Shown here piece by piece: positions 57,705-64,000 of a DNA stretch of 64,000 bases. The stretch's first letter is position 1. Each line of letters starts with the position of its first letter. The translations under genes and the position numbers were made by a program. The DNA is from Bacteroidales bacterium (lineage in GTDB: Bacteria > Bacteroidota > Bacteroidia > Bacteroidales > UBA932): NCBI GenBank assembly GCA_015060325.1, contig SUYQ01000004.1:62001-126000 (forward strand), given 5' to 3'. The notes under the pieces were generated by a model, which searched no databases, had not been told where the DNA came from, and saw only the letters and a program-made list of their open reading frames with translations.

Positions 57705-57825
57705 AATTAATTGAATATTAGTAAGTTATGATTATATTATAGGGTTTGCCTGATACTAGTGTGTACCATGCGGCTGCAGCACGCTGATAATCAAGCGTGC
57801 AGAAACAGATAATTATGGAAAATGA

Positions 57826-58212
57826 CTAAATGACCAGCTTTCTCAGAGATATGAGAAGCCTTTCTGGGGCATAAGTACCGGAATAATCGCTTCGGCAGAG
57901 GGCGAGAGCGTGGAATATGGATTTTATATCGATGCTTTTGCCCGCCTTGACTGCGAACGAATTTAAACTGCATCCGGAGGATGATGTACGTTTTGCCGTC
58001 TGGAGATTTCTTGCAGGAGCTGAATAAGAGTTATGACGGGAAATTCCATATTCTGATGGATTTTCAGACTCATTGATTTCTGTATGGTCGCTGCAGAGAG
58101 TGTCCGTGATATTCTGATCAAGAATGGCCTTGCATTCCTGGCTGTCGGTCCTGTCTGAGAGAACCATGGCCAGAAATGCTGTGACGATCAGTATCAGATA
58201 TCTCTTGTTCAT
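57826..58212 (-). CDS. Small secreted protein of unknown function
   Basis: The 128-residue protein begins MNKRYLILIVTAFLAMVLS, a signal peptide with a likely cut after about residue 20. It has three or four Cys residues and no domain I recognise. The middle is Asp/Glu/Ser/Asn-rich and the C-terminal 40 residues (SIDIKSIFHALALCRSDYSG...) look folded. A -7 box (TATCTTTG, minus strand, 58221-58228) with ATTG 19 bases upstream suggests it is expressed, with a very short leader, so I use ATG 58212. It borders the repeat cluster. Confidence 0.5.
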   Translation of the reverse strand: MNKRYLILIVTAFLAMVLSDRTDSQECKAILDQNITDTLCSDHTEINESENPSEYGISRHNSYSAPARNLQTAKRTSSSGCSLNSFAVKAGKSIDIKSIFHALALCRSDYSGTYAPERLLISLRKLVI

Positions 58213-58220
58213 AATCATTG

Positions 58221-58251
58221 CAAAGATAAAATAAAAATGCTGATTGGCAAT
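58221..58251 (-). promoter_or_regulatory. Candidate promoter of the small secreted protein
   Basis: On the minus strand ATTG, 19 bases, TATCTTTG. The predicted start is within a few bases of the ATG, giving an almost leaderless mRNA. Confidence 0.45.
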
Positions 58252-58340
58252 TATGCATTACTTATTCTTAGTCCAACTTAACATAATGACAATTGTGTAA
58301 CAAGGGCCTGAGGGGAGTATTGCGGACAGATTTAGCCCAA

Positions 58341-58389
58341 AGATCCTTCGCTCCGCTCAGGATGACAGGTGTGACAAACGAGATGACAA
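58341..58389. repeat. Dispersed repeat element, copy 4
   Basis: AGATCCTTCGCTCCGCTCAG leads to GGATGACA and a second GATGACA 30 bases on. It is the shortest of four family members in the window. Confidence 0.65.
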
Positions 58390-58409
58390 TATGTTATCTA
58401 CAACCAATC

Positions 58410-58425
58410 AGTTTTGCAGATTTAT
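58410..58425. repeat. 16-bp direct repeat flanking repeat A, left copy
   Basis: AGTTTTGCAGATTTAT here and at 58594-58609 bracket the 153-bp repeat copy A. Confidence 0.75.
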
Positions 58426-58573
58426 GTCATGGACATGCAACGGGCTGACAATCAGCAGAATGCCTATCAACACGGTGGGTCAAAATGACCCACCGTGTTG
58501 ATGGTTAAGTTATTGGTAGATAAGGAGTTGTGTGACCATTGGTACTGTGTGGATAACGGATTGATGCTTATTA
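58421..58573. repeat. 153-bp direct repeat, copy A, with a 17-bp perfect hairpin
   Basis: It matches 58957-59109 at an offset of 536 with only a few differences, mostly near the end. It carries ATCAACACGGTGGGTCA and its complement TGACCCACCGTGTTGAT with an AAA loop (58466-58502). Near its end it has TGTGGATAA (58548-58556), a perfect DnaA-box sequence that copy B lacks. No T-run follows the hairpin. Confidence 0.9.
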
Positions 58574-58593
58574 CAACCATTTACATTCTATTT

Positions 58594-58609
58594 AGTTTTG
58601 CAGATTTAT
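58594..58609. repeat. 16-bp direct repeat flanking repeat A, right copy
   Basis: It is identical to 58410-58425. Confidence 0.75.
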
Positions 58610-58637
58610 CATTTTTTCAAATTAAGTACCAATTCCA

Positions 58638-58677
58638 GACCGTCCATCACCAAATTGCACGAAAAGCTGTCGGACGC
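58638..58677. repeat. 40-bp unit 1 (GACCGTCCATCA...CGGACGC)
   Basis: This unit and 58711-58750 are both exactly 40 bp with conserved ends (GACCGTCCATCA and TGTCGGACGC or TGCCGGACGC) and diverged centres. The CGTCC and GGACG ends can pair. Confidence 0.65.
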
Positions 58678-58710
58678 GCCCGAAAATCGTGCAGAAACAC
58701 CCCAAAACGT

Positions 58711-58750
58711 GACCGTCCATCATAAATTCAGTCATTTTTCTGCCGGACGC
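58711..58750. repeat. 40-bp unit 2 (GACCGTCCATCA...CGGACGC)
   Basis: Second copy of the 40-bp unit, 73 bp after the first. Confidence 0.65.
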
Positions 58751-58804
58751 TTAGATCATGAATCAGGAATTATTTGACAGTGCCTTCATTTAACCGATCT
58801 CTGC

Positions 58805-58840
58805 AGGTACTACATAAAACTAGCTATTTATGTAGTACCT
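58805..58840. repeat. Hairpin 1 (14-bp arms)
   Basis: AGGTACTACATAAA and TTTATGTAGTACCT form a perfect stem with an 8-base loop. Its sequence matches hairpin 2 at 58877-58914 except for a C-G to G-C exchange at one base pair. Confidence 0.85.
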
Positions 58841-58842
58841 AT

Positions 58843-58863
58843 CATTAAATCATTCATTTAATG
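58843..58863. repeat. Small hairpin between hairpins 1 and 2
   Basis: CATTAAAT and ATTTAATG form an 8-bp stem with a five-base loop. Confidence 0.6.
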
Positions 58864-58876
58864 GCCATTTGGGTGA

Positions 58877-58914
58877 CAGGTAGTACATAATAACCGGTTT
58901 TTATGTACTACCTG
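58877..58914. repeat. Hairpin 2 (14-bp arms)
   Basis: CAGGTAGTACATAA and TTATGTACTACCTG form a perfect stem. The ten-base loop contains the palindrome AACCGGTT. Confidence 0.85.
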
Positions 58915-58956
58915 CGATTTACTAGTATGAACCAGTGTGAATGAAGAAAAGTCCTG

Positions 58957-59109
58957 TTTATGTTATGGACATGCAACGGGCTGACAATCAGCAGAATGCC
59001 TATCAACACGGTGGGTCAAAATGACCCACCGTGTTGATAGTTAAGTTATTGGTAGATAAGGAGTTGTGTGACCATTGGGACTTCGGGGATAGCGGATTGA
59101 TGTTCATTA
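58957..59109. repeat. 153-bp direct repeat, copy B, with a 19-bp perfect hairpin
   Basis: This is the second copy of the repeat at 58421-58573. The hairpin extends to 19 bp (59000-59040) through a single change (G to A) that lets two more bases pair. The copy ends one base before the -33 box of the lipoprotein promoter at 59111. Confidence 0.9.
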
Positions 59110-59110
59110 T

Positions 59111-59142
59111 TTTGCTTATTATTATAATAATGTATAGATTTG
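59111..59142 (+). promoter_or_regulatory. Promoter of the surface lipoprotein gene
   Basis: TTTG, 20 bases, TAGATTTG is a full consensus match. Transcription would start near 59149, so the ATG must be 59165 and not the in-frame start at 59144. Confidence 0.7.
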
Positions 59143-59164
59143 TATGTCTAAAATTATATCCGTG

Positions 59165-60913
59165 ATGAAACGTTCATTGATTTTTCTTCATTCTGCGCTT
59201 CTTCTTTCATTGACTTCATGCGTAAATGAAGAATACGATCTTAACAAAATTGAAGTTGGCGATATCGGACTTCTCGAGGGTGCTGTTGCACCGCTCGGAT
59301 CTACCGATAAGATAATGATTTCAAATATTGTCGATCTCGATCAGGCAGGAGATTTTCTCAAGACTGACGAACAAGGCAATTTCTACCTGCTGATGTCTGA
59401 TGAGGATCTGCTTTCGGAGACAGTCGAAATTCCAGATTTCAAATTTGATGGATACGACGATGAGAATCCTCATGATTTTACAATTGATAGCCCGATAGTG
59501 ATCCCGGCTTCTCTGGACCCTTCGTTCGAGACTCCTGTGATTGAGTTCACGGATGTTGAATATGACATTGAGATTGATCAGAGGAATATCCCGGATCTGG
59601 TTAAAGGTATTGAATATGCCGACGTCACTTCTGATCTCATAGTCAAGTTCGAGTATGACAAGTCTTCTCTTCCTTTCACTCAGGTAATGATCTCAAAAGG
59701 AACGAAGATCACTTTCCCAGAATGGGTTGTCCTAGGTCAGCTCCCTGCAGGATGCAAGAGGATTTCCGACTATGAGCTTGAGCTTGACTCCGATCTTGCA
59801 ATAAGGCCGTCAGGTTCCGAGATAGACTTCCCTCTCGATGCTGTCGATTTTACCAAACTCCCTGATGGTCAGGGAATTATAGGTGAGTCGCATCTATATC
59901 TGGATGCAGTCGTGTCTCTCACCGGAGGTATATATCTTAGAGCAGCTGACTGCCAGGCAGCAGGTAGCTACAAGCCTGTCATCACTACATATCTCCATAT
60001 GGATCCTATGACGATCGAGTATGCAAGACTTACAGGAGTAAATCTCGGAGACAAGGCTCATTTCTCGCATGACATGAATCTCAAGGATCAGCTTCCTGAA
60101 TTCCTGCGTAGCGATAATATAAACTTTGACTTCAATAACCTGAGCCTCAGGATGTGGTATGTCAACAGCCTTCCTTTCTCTGGTAATGTAAATGCCAATG
60201 TAAAGACTTTCGATAATTCTGGTGCAGAGCCTCTTCATCAGTACGATGTCACATCGGCTTTCCAGGTAAGCACCAAAGAAGGCAATGTCATTGAACATAT
60301 TTATACAGATAACGGTGCTGACGGTACTGAGAAGCTTGAGGGCTTGAATTCTATAATGAATCCTGTTCCTGAGTATCTGTCTGTCTCTGCTGATATTGTT
60401 GTTGACGATATTGCTACACAGAAGAACCCTGACCCGGCATTCGGTGTGATTGCTCCAGGTGATGAATACCATATTTCATGCGGGTATTCTCTCAAGGCTC
60501 CCCTTTCATTCGGCAAGAACCTTTCAATTGACTTCAGTCAGGACATAACAGGTCTTGGTCTGGCAATCACTGACGTAGAGGTTCCTGAGGCACAGCTCAA
60601 GCTGAATCTTGTCAATGCCCTTCCTCTTGACTTTGAACTTTCGGCACAGGCTCTTGATGAGGACGGAAATGTTCTCCCGTCAATCAATCTGGAAATAGAT
60701 GGCGCCATCAAAGGCGGTACTTTGGAATCACCTGCTGTAAATCCTCTGGCATTGAATATTACATGTGAGGGAGAGCTGAAGCTTGACGGCATCAGACTTT
60801 CATTGGCTGCCAAGGCAGCATCTGACAATGCGGTACTCAATAAGAACCAGTATATGCAGCTTACTGACATGGCTCTTACATTGCCTGCCGGCCTGACAGT
60901 ATCCGTTGAATAG
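59165..60913 (+). CDS. Large surface lipoprotein of unknown function
   Basis: The 582-residue protein begins MKRSLIFLHSALLLSLTSC, a clear lipoprotein signal (Cys19). The rest is predicted almost all beta, acidic, with few charged repeats, and shows internal periodicity of Ig-like or late-embryogenesis-type domains (IPDFKFDGYDDENPHDF, VVSLTGGIYLRAAD, VSADIVVDDIATQK, LELNLVNALPLDFELSAQAL-like strands, the last around residue 480). The segment VEVPEAQLKLNLVNALPLDF recalls LEA14-like lipid-binding folds, but this is a guess. It is followed 41 bases on by a DUF5723 protein. The two probably work together at the outer membrane. Confidence 0.68.
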   Translation: MKRSLIFLHSALLLSLTSCVNEEYDLNKIEVGDIGLLEGAVAPLGSTDKIMISNIVDLDQAGDFLKTDEQGNFYLLMSDEDLLSETVEIPDFKFDGYDDENPHDFTIDSPIVIPASLDPSFETPVIEFTDVEYDIEIDQRNIPDLVKGIEYADVTSDLIVKFEYDKSSLPFTQVMISKGTKITFPEWVVLGQLPAGCKRISDYELELDSDLAIRPSGSEIDFPLDAVDFTKLPDGQGIIGESHLYLDAVVSLTGGIYLRAADCQAAGSYKPVITTYLHMDPMTIEYARLTGVNLGDKAHFSHDMNLKDQLPEFLRSDNINFDFNNLSLRMWYVNSLPFSGNVNANVKTFDNSGAEPLHQYDVTSAFQVSTKEGNVIEHIYTDNGADGTEKLEGLNSIMNPVPEYLSVSADIVVDDIATQKNPDPAFGVIAPGDEYHISCGYSLKAPLSFGKNLSIDFSQDITGLGLAITDVEVPEAQLKLNLVNALPLDFELSAQALDEDGNVLPSINLEIDGAIKGGTLESPAVNPLALNITCEGELKLDGIRLSLAAKAASDNAVLNKNQYMQLTDMALTLPAGLTVSVE

Positions 60914-60954
60914 AATGAAGTTACACCTACAGAAAAACATTAAACATCATATAC

Positions 60955-62358
60955 ATGAAAAGACTGTTTTGCATTGCACTGATTGCACTATCATTCGCTG
61001 CAACCACATCTGCTCAACATAACCTGAGAACAGGATATTTCCTTGACGGATATACATATAAACATAAGTTGAATCCCGCATTCGGAGGTGACAGAGGCTA
61101 TTTTGCCATCCCGGTGATCGGCTACACTACTGCTGGAGTCGAAACCAATCTCTCACTTTCTACCCTGCTCTACCCTACCAATGACGGAAAACTCACGACT
61201 TTCCTCAGTCCTACAGTTTCTGCCGAGGATTTCCTCAGCAAGATCCACGACAACAACCCGTTGAATGTTAATGCAGATATCAGTGTGATATCTTTGGGTT
61301 TCAATGCTGGAAAGAGCTATAATACCATAGACCTTTCTGTGAAGGCAGATGCGAGAGTTAATATACCCGGAGCATTGTTCTCTTGGGCAAAACAATATGG
61401 TAATCATCTGGATATGAGTTCGTTCGGACTGAATGCCAATGCCAGACTGGAACTCTCTTACGGCTATTCCCGTCCGATCTTCAACTGGATGAGAGTCGGT
61501 GCCAAGATCAAGCTCCTTGCCGGCCTTGCACGCGCCAGCTATAATATGGACCAGCTTACGCTTGACATGAATGAGTCAAGGTGGACGGCTGTTTCGGAGG
61601 GAAGCGGTTTCTATTCCGCTCCCGGTATCGGTCTGAAGACTGAAAACAATGTGGTGAACGGCTTTGAGTTTACAGACGCGTCAACAATGCTGAGTGAGGC
61701 TCTGAGAGTCAAGAATTTCGGTGCTGCTATCGATCTCGGTATCTCCATGGACTTTGTAAAATACCTTACAGTCTCAGCCTCTATAACCGATCTCGGTTTC
61801 ATCAATTGGACCGGAAGCAGACTTGGCAGAGATATGGAGACAATAGGATATGAGGGAATCGACCATATCGGTACTGACGGCACTGACATCGGACAGCAGT
61901 TCGGTGACCTTGGAAACGAACTCCTTGAGCTTATTTCTCCACGCGTGCTTTCAGACGAAGATAAACTGATGGACATGCTCAGCATGACAGCACATGTCGG
62001 TGTTGAGTTCAGAATGCCTTTCTGGCAAAGACTTTCTGTCGGCGCTCTCGGCACATATCGTTTTGACGGACCGTACAGCTGGTGGGAAGCCAGAGGATCT
62101 GTAAATCTCGCTCTCTTCAGATGTCTCTCATTGTCAGGTAATTACTCATATTCTACTTTTGGAGAATCTTATGGCGCAGCTTTGAATTTCCATCCTAACG
62201 GAATCAACCTCTTTGTCGGTGTCGACTCATTCAAACCGCTGCTGAACGTGACACCGCAATATGTTCCGATCGACTCGTTCAACACCAATCTTGCAATCGG
62301 TCTGAACATTGCCTTCGGAAAATATCACGGAAGATTCCCTAAGAAAGTCAGGAAGTAG
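60955..62358 (+). CDS. DUF5723-family outer-membrane protein
   Basis: The 467-residue protein has a signal peptide (about 1-20, ending TSAQ) and then the family opening HNLRTGYFLDGYTYKHKLNPAF (key part TGYFLDGYTYKHKLNPA, about 24-40). The body is an alternating-strand barrel similar to FadL/PorP-type proteins (SYGYSRPIFNWMRVGAKIKL region; GALGTYRFDGPYSWWEARGS). DUF5723 proteins are limited to Bacteroidota and have no assigned function. It forms a two-gene unit with the preceding lipoprotein. Confidence 0.78.
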   Translation: MKRLFCIALIALSFAATTSAQHNLRTGYFLDGYTYKHKLNPAFGGDRGYFAIPVIGYTTAGVETNLSLSTLLYPTNDGKLTTFLSPTVSAEDFLSKIHDNNPLNVNADISVISLGFNAGKSYNTIDLSVKADARVNIPGALFSWAKQYGNHLDMSSFGLNANARLELSYGYSRPIFNWMRVGAKIKLLAGLARASYNMDQLTLDMNESRWTAVSEGSGFYSAPGIGLKTENNVVNGFEFTDASTMLSEALRVKNFGAAIDLGISMDFVKYLTVSASITDLGFINWTGSRLGRDMETIGYEGIDHIGTDGTDIGQQFGDLGNELLELISPRVLSDEDKLMDMLSMTAHVGVEFRMPFWQRLSVGALGTYRFDGPYSWWEARGSVNLALFRCLSLSGNYSYSTFGESYGAALNFHPNGINLFVGVDSFKPLLNVTPQYVPIDSFNTNLAIGLNIAFGKYHGRFPKKVRK

Positions 62359-62368
62359 TCAGATCACT

Positions 62369-63013
62369 TCACATCTTTGAAGGGCCGAGGTAAACCTTGG
62401 CCCTTTTCCAATTCCCGAAGTGGAGATCGGAATCCTTTATCATGAAGTTGCAGAAGCTGTCTGCACCGCCGAAATCAAGGGCCAGCAGCTCCTCTGAAGC
62501 TATCTGGAGCAGGTTGGACATATCAGGCATGGCGGTACCTGTTTCTTCTGCGCTGGCCTTGCCAAGCAGTCTGCATACAGGTGCATCATCCGCACATTCT
62601 GAGAATACGATCTCGAGTTCCGGATCTGTCAGAGACTGGTCCTCGTCGTCTGTAAGCATGCATGTGTTGAATGTCTCGAAATTGATGGCCTTTGCGTATT
62701 TGACCATGCAATGACCCTTCGGCCACTCTCCCCTTCCATTCTGAGTCGGGCTGTCATATCCGTGCCAGCTGTCTATGGCTGCAAAGAAATACAGCATACC
62801 TTCATGAGGCAGTCTGCCTTCAGGATCGAACGGTATCAGGTCTTCGCAGTTTATCTGGCAGAGAAAGGTCAGGGGATAGTCATAGGTCTCCCCTTCTTCA
62901 GTTACCTCGATTGTCGGATATTCCATATTCGCCGGCATATCAGGATCTCCCCACCATTTGCTTGCGCAGAAAAGTATTCGTTCTGTCTTCTTGAATGAAA
63001 GTTGAATTGCCAT
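62369..63013 (-). CDS. DUF1963 (YwqG-like) protein
   Basis: The 214-residue cytosolic protein has the family features SKWWGDPDMP, YPLTFLCQINCEDLIPFDPE and EGMLYFFAAID (about 17-78), and LLQIASEELLALDFGGADSF with an aromatic-acidic end. The function of the family is unknown; some members are found near toxin or stress genes. It converges with the DUF5723 gene (10-base gap). Confidence 0.8.
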   Translation of the reverse strand: MAIQLSFKKTERILFCASKWWGDPDMPANMEYPTIEVTEEGETYDYPLTFLCQINCEDLIPFDPEGRLPHEGMLYFFAAIDSWHGYDSPTQNGRGEWPKGHCMVKYAKAINFETFNTCMLTDDEDQSLTDPELEIVFSECADDAPVCRLLGKASAEETGTAMPDMSNLLQIASEELLALDFGGADSFCNFMIKDSDLHFGNWKRAKVYLGPSKM

Positions 63014-63025
63014 TATTGTAGTTTT

Positions 63026-63646
63026 TTAAAAAGTTAGCGACATTCCCAATGAAAATGATTCGACCCACGCAGTGTTTCTGTTTGTCCATTCAAGCGTGAT
63101 GATATCGTTTCCATCGATTATCTGCGGATGGGTACAGGTCAGACGTATTGCTGCAATCAGATCCAATTTGGTGTCTCTGCTCAGGCTAAGCCTGTATCCT
63201 CCTCCTAATTTTCCTGTCCAGATCTCCTGTGGTTCGCTTTTGATGCTTACTCCTGTTCCGATGTCAACAAAGGCAAGCCATCTGTCACTGAGGGCGTCCT
63301 TGCCGAAAAGATAAGTTGCCCTTAAGGATATGGGGACCGCATTGTGAAGATCTGCAATTCCTGTAACTCCCGCATACATGGATAGATTCCAATGCTTGTT
63401 GAAATTGTATCCTATATGCAGAAACGCTTCTGCATTGCTCCAGTAGCCGTTCATTACCTCACGCCTGTTTACACGGTATCCGTCAGGATCGAAATAGTTG
63501 TATCTCATATTGCCATGCACTGTGCCTACATAGCTCCATTCTGCGCCGAATGTAAGCCCTGAATAATCATCCACAGGTCTCCCCTGCCCATTAACATTAT
63601 TGTTAAATGTGCATATAATCAATGATATGAGCAGCAGTCTCTTCAT
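63026..63646 (-). CDS. Small outer-membrane beta-barrel protein
   Basis: A signal peptide (about 1-20, ending VNGQ) precedes an eight-strand-type barrel (FGAEWSYVGTVHGNMRYNYF, AFLHIGYNFNKHWNLSMYAG, ISLRATYLFG, KLGGGYRLSLSR, final strand VESFSLGMSLTF). Such PorT/OmpW-like barrels are abundant in Bacteroidota. The function is unknown. It is followed in the minus-strand direction by the DUF1963 gene (12-base gap) and preceded by a second barrel gene (5 bases). Confidence 0.72.
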   Translation of the reverse strand: MKRLLLISLIICTFNNNVNGQGRPVDDYSGLTFGAEWSYVGTVHGNMRYNYFDPDGYRVNRREVMNGYWSNAEAFLHIGYNFNKHWNLSMYAGVTGIADLHNAVPISLRATYLFGKDALSDRWLAFVDIGTGVSIKSEPQEIWTGKLGGGYRLSLSRDTKLDLIAAIRLTCTHPQIIDGNDIITLEWTNRNTAWVESFSLGMSLTF

Positions 63647-63651
63647 GTTTT

Positions 63652-64000
63652 CTAAAACCTGTAGCTTATTCCTATTTCGGGGATTATCACCTGGATCAGA
63701 CCGTTTCTATATGCCCGTGTCAGTATGTATTCATCTACTTCGGAGATATGGATTCCCAGAATCGGCGCCAAAGACAGAGATACGTTTATCTTTCTGGCAA
63801 ACAGGCACTGCATTCCTACCCTGCCTTTCAGCCCGAAGAAGAGTCCTTGGGGGCCCATGAAGTCCTGTGATATGCCTGCAGCAAAGCCGGGACCGGCATA
63901 GAAGCGCACGGGAACCCCGTTACGGGATTCCATCTGTGCAAAAATGATGTTCCATGTGAATGCTGCACTGACTCCTGGACGGGTTCCCCGTCCGGTAAAC
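63652..64000 (-). CDS. Outer-membrane beta-barrel protein (5' end beyond window)
   Basis: The frame is open to the window edge (from codon 63999), so at least 115 residues of the C-terminal part are present. It has alternating strands (VSAAFTWNIIFAQ, RFYAGPGFAAGISQD, LFFGLKGRVGMQCLFARKIN, VSLSLAPILGIHISE) and ends PEIGISYRF, the terminal aromatic residue expected of a barrel. It precedes the barrel gene at 63026 and is probably in the same operon. Confidence 0.7.
   Translation of the reverse strand, partial: FTGRGTRPGVSAAFTWNIIFAQMESRNGVPVRFYAGPGFAAGISQDFMGPQGLFFGLKGRVGMQCLFARKINVSLSLAPILGIHISEVDEYILTRAYRNGLIQVIIPEIGISYRF

Noticed and set aside
58466..58502. Perfect 17-bp hairpin as a rho-independent terminator
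   Set aside because: No T-run follows on either strand, it is duplicated within a larger repeat and no convergent genes end there.
58495..58725. Plus-strand frame of 76 codons in the repeat cluster as a gene
   Set aside because: It starts within the 153-bp repeat, crosses a 40-bp repeat unit and has no promoter or recognisable protein features.

Overview
The window is a continuous 64 kb piece of chromosome from a member of the Bacteroidota, most likely an anaerobic, gut-type member of the order Bacteroidales. Three things point there. Many genes are preceded by the Bacteroidota sigma-factor promoter (TTTG, 18-20 bases, TAnnTTTG). The gene families are typical of the phylum: a Bacteroidota-type LptD, a PUR/DUF3276 protein, DUF4988, DUF5606, DUF5723 and DUF6340 proteins, a fused nucleoside kinase, and the block nusB-yajC-ybbR-coaE. 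Finally there is a four-subunit 2-oxoacid:ferredoxin oxidoreductase, as expected in an anaerobe. I cannot resolve the family or genus. I saw no tRNA, rRNA, prophage, transposase or CRISPR array.

Layout. 1-4.2 kb: cell envelope (lptD, cut by the window edge, divergent from a peptidoglycan amidase and an MCE transport protein). 4.5-11.7 kb: dnaA, birA, then the block rsfS-ftsH-cdsA-psd-CNNM/CBS membrane protein. 11.7-12.2 kb: a gene graveyard holding a broken dsbD 3' piece and a broken glnS 3' piece. 12.2-16.8 kb: intact dsbD, rny, a probable 6S RNA, zapA and a coiled-coil partner. 16.8-19.6 kb: korD-korA-korB-korC. 19.9-25.3 kb: nucleoside salvage (amidohydrolase, purine nucleoside phosphorylase), then two DUF4988 lipoproteins, the second an M64-type peptidase. 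25.3-35.8 kb: nadE, the PUR protein, nusB-yajC-ybbR-coaE-DUF5606-rimO, a DUF6340 lipoprotein, an aldo/keto reductase and a nucleoside kinase. 35.8-40.3 kb: small membrane proteins and lipoproteins, SGNH hydrolase, PAP2 phosphatase, RNase P RNA and glutaminyl cyclase. 40.3-42.9 kb: a TPP riboswitch and the TonB-dependent receptor it should control, a predicted thiamin importer. 43-57.7 kb: EamA exporter, cinA-pyrD, an XRE regulator, queA, acyltransferase, two Na/Ca-type antiporters, NfeD, rlmD and a Na/Pi symporter. 57.8-64 kb: a small secreted protein, a 0.9 kb repeat-rich non-coding stretch, then surface proteins (a large lipoprotein, a DUF5723 protein, two small beta-barrels) and a DUF1963 protein.

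The most unusual material is not in the standard genes. (1) A short dispersed repeat family, recognisable by AGATCC or AGATTTCTC at one end and GGATGACA or CGAAATGACA blocks, occurs four times. One copy of 201 bp sits in frame inside the thiamin receptor and is translated as six His/Asp-rich units of about nine residues. (2) Between 58.2 and 59.15 kb lies a cluster of nested repeats: a 153-bp direct repeat carrying a 17-19 bp perfect hairpin, two 40-bp units, and two hairpins whose arms differ by a compensating base-pair swap, which suggests selection for structure. The second 153-bp copy ends one base before the promoter of a surface lipoprotein gene. (3) The leader and first four codons of the ferredoxin gene are duplicated around a 126-bp hairpin element, leaving a five-codon minicistron (Met-Ala-Phe-Lys-stop) upstream. 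(4) Degraded dsbD and glnS ends overlap head to head at 11.74-12.2 kb.

Several starts were set using promoters or Shine-independent context and lie downstream of the longest open frame: rsfS, the amidohydrolase, nusB, the DUF6340 lipoprotein, glutaminyl cyclase, the TonB receptor, cinA, the XRE regulator, NfeD, rlmD and the 59.2 kb lipoprotein. All functions are inferred from recognised motifs and gene context read by eye. No database search was run.
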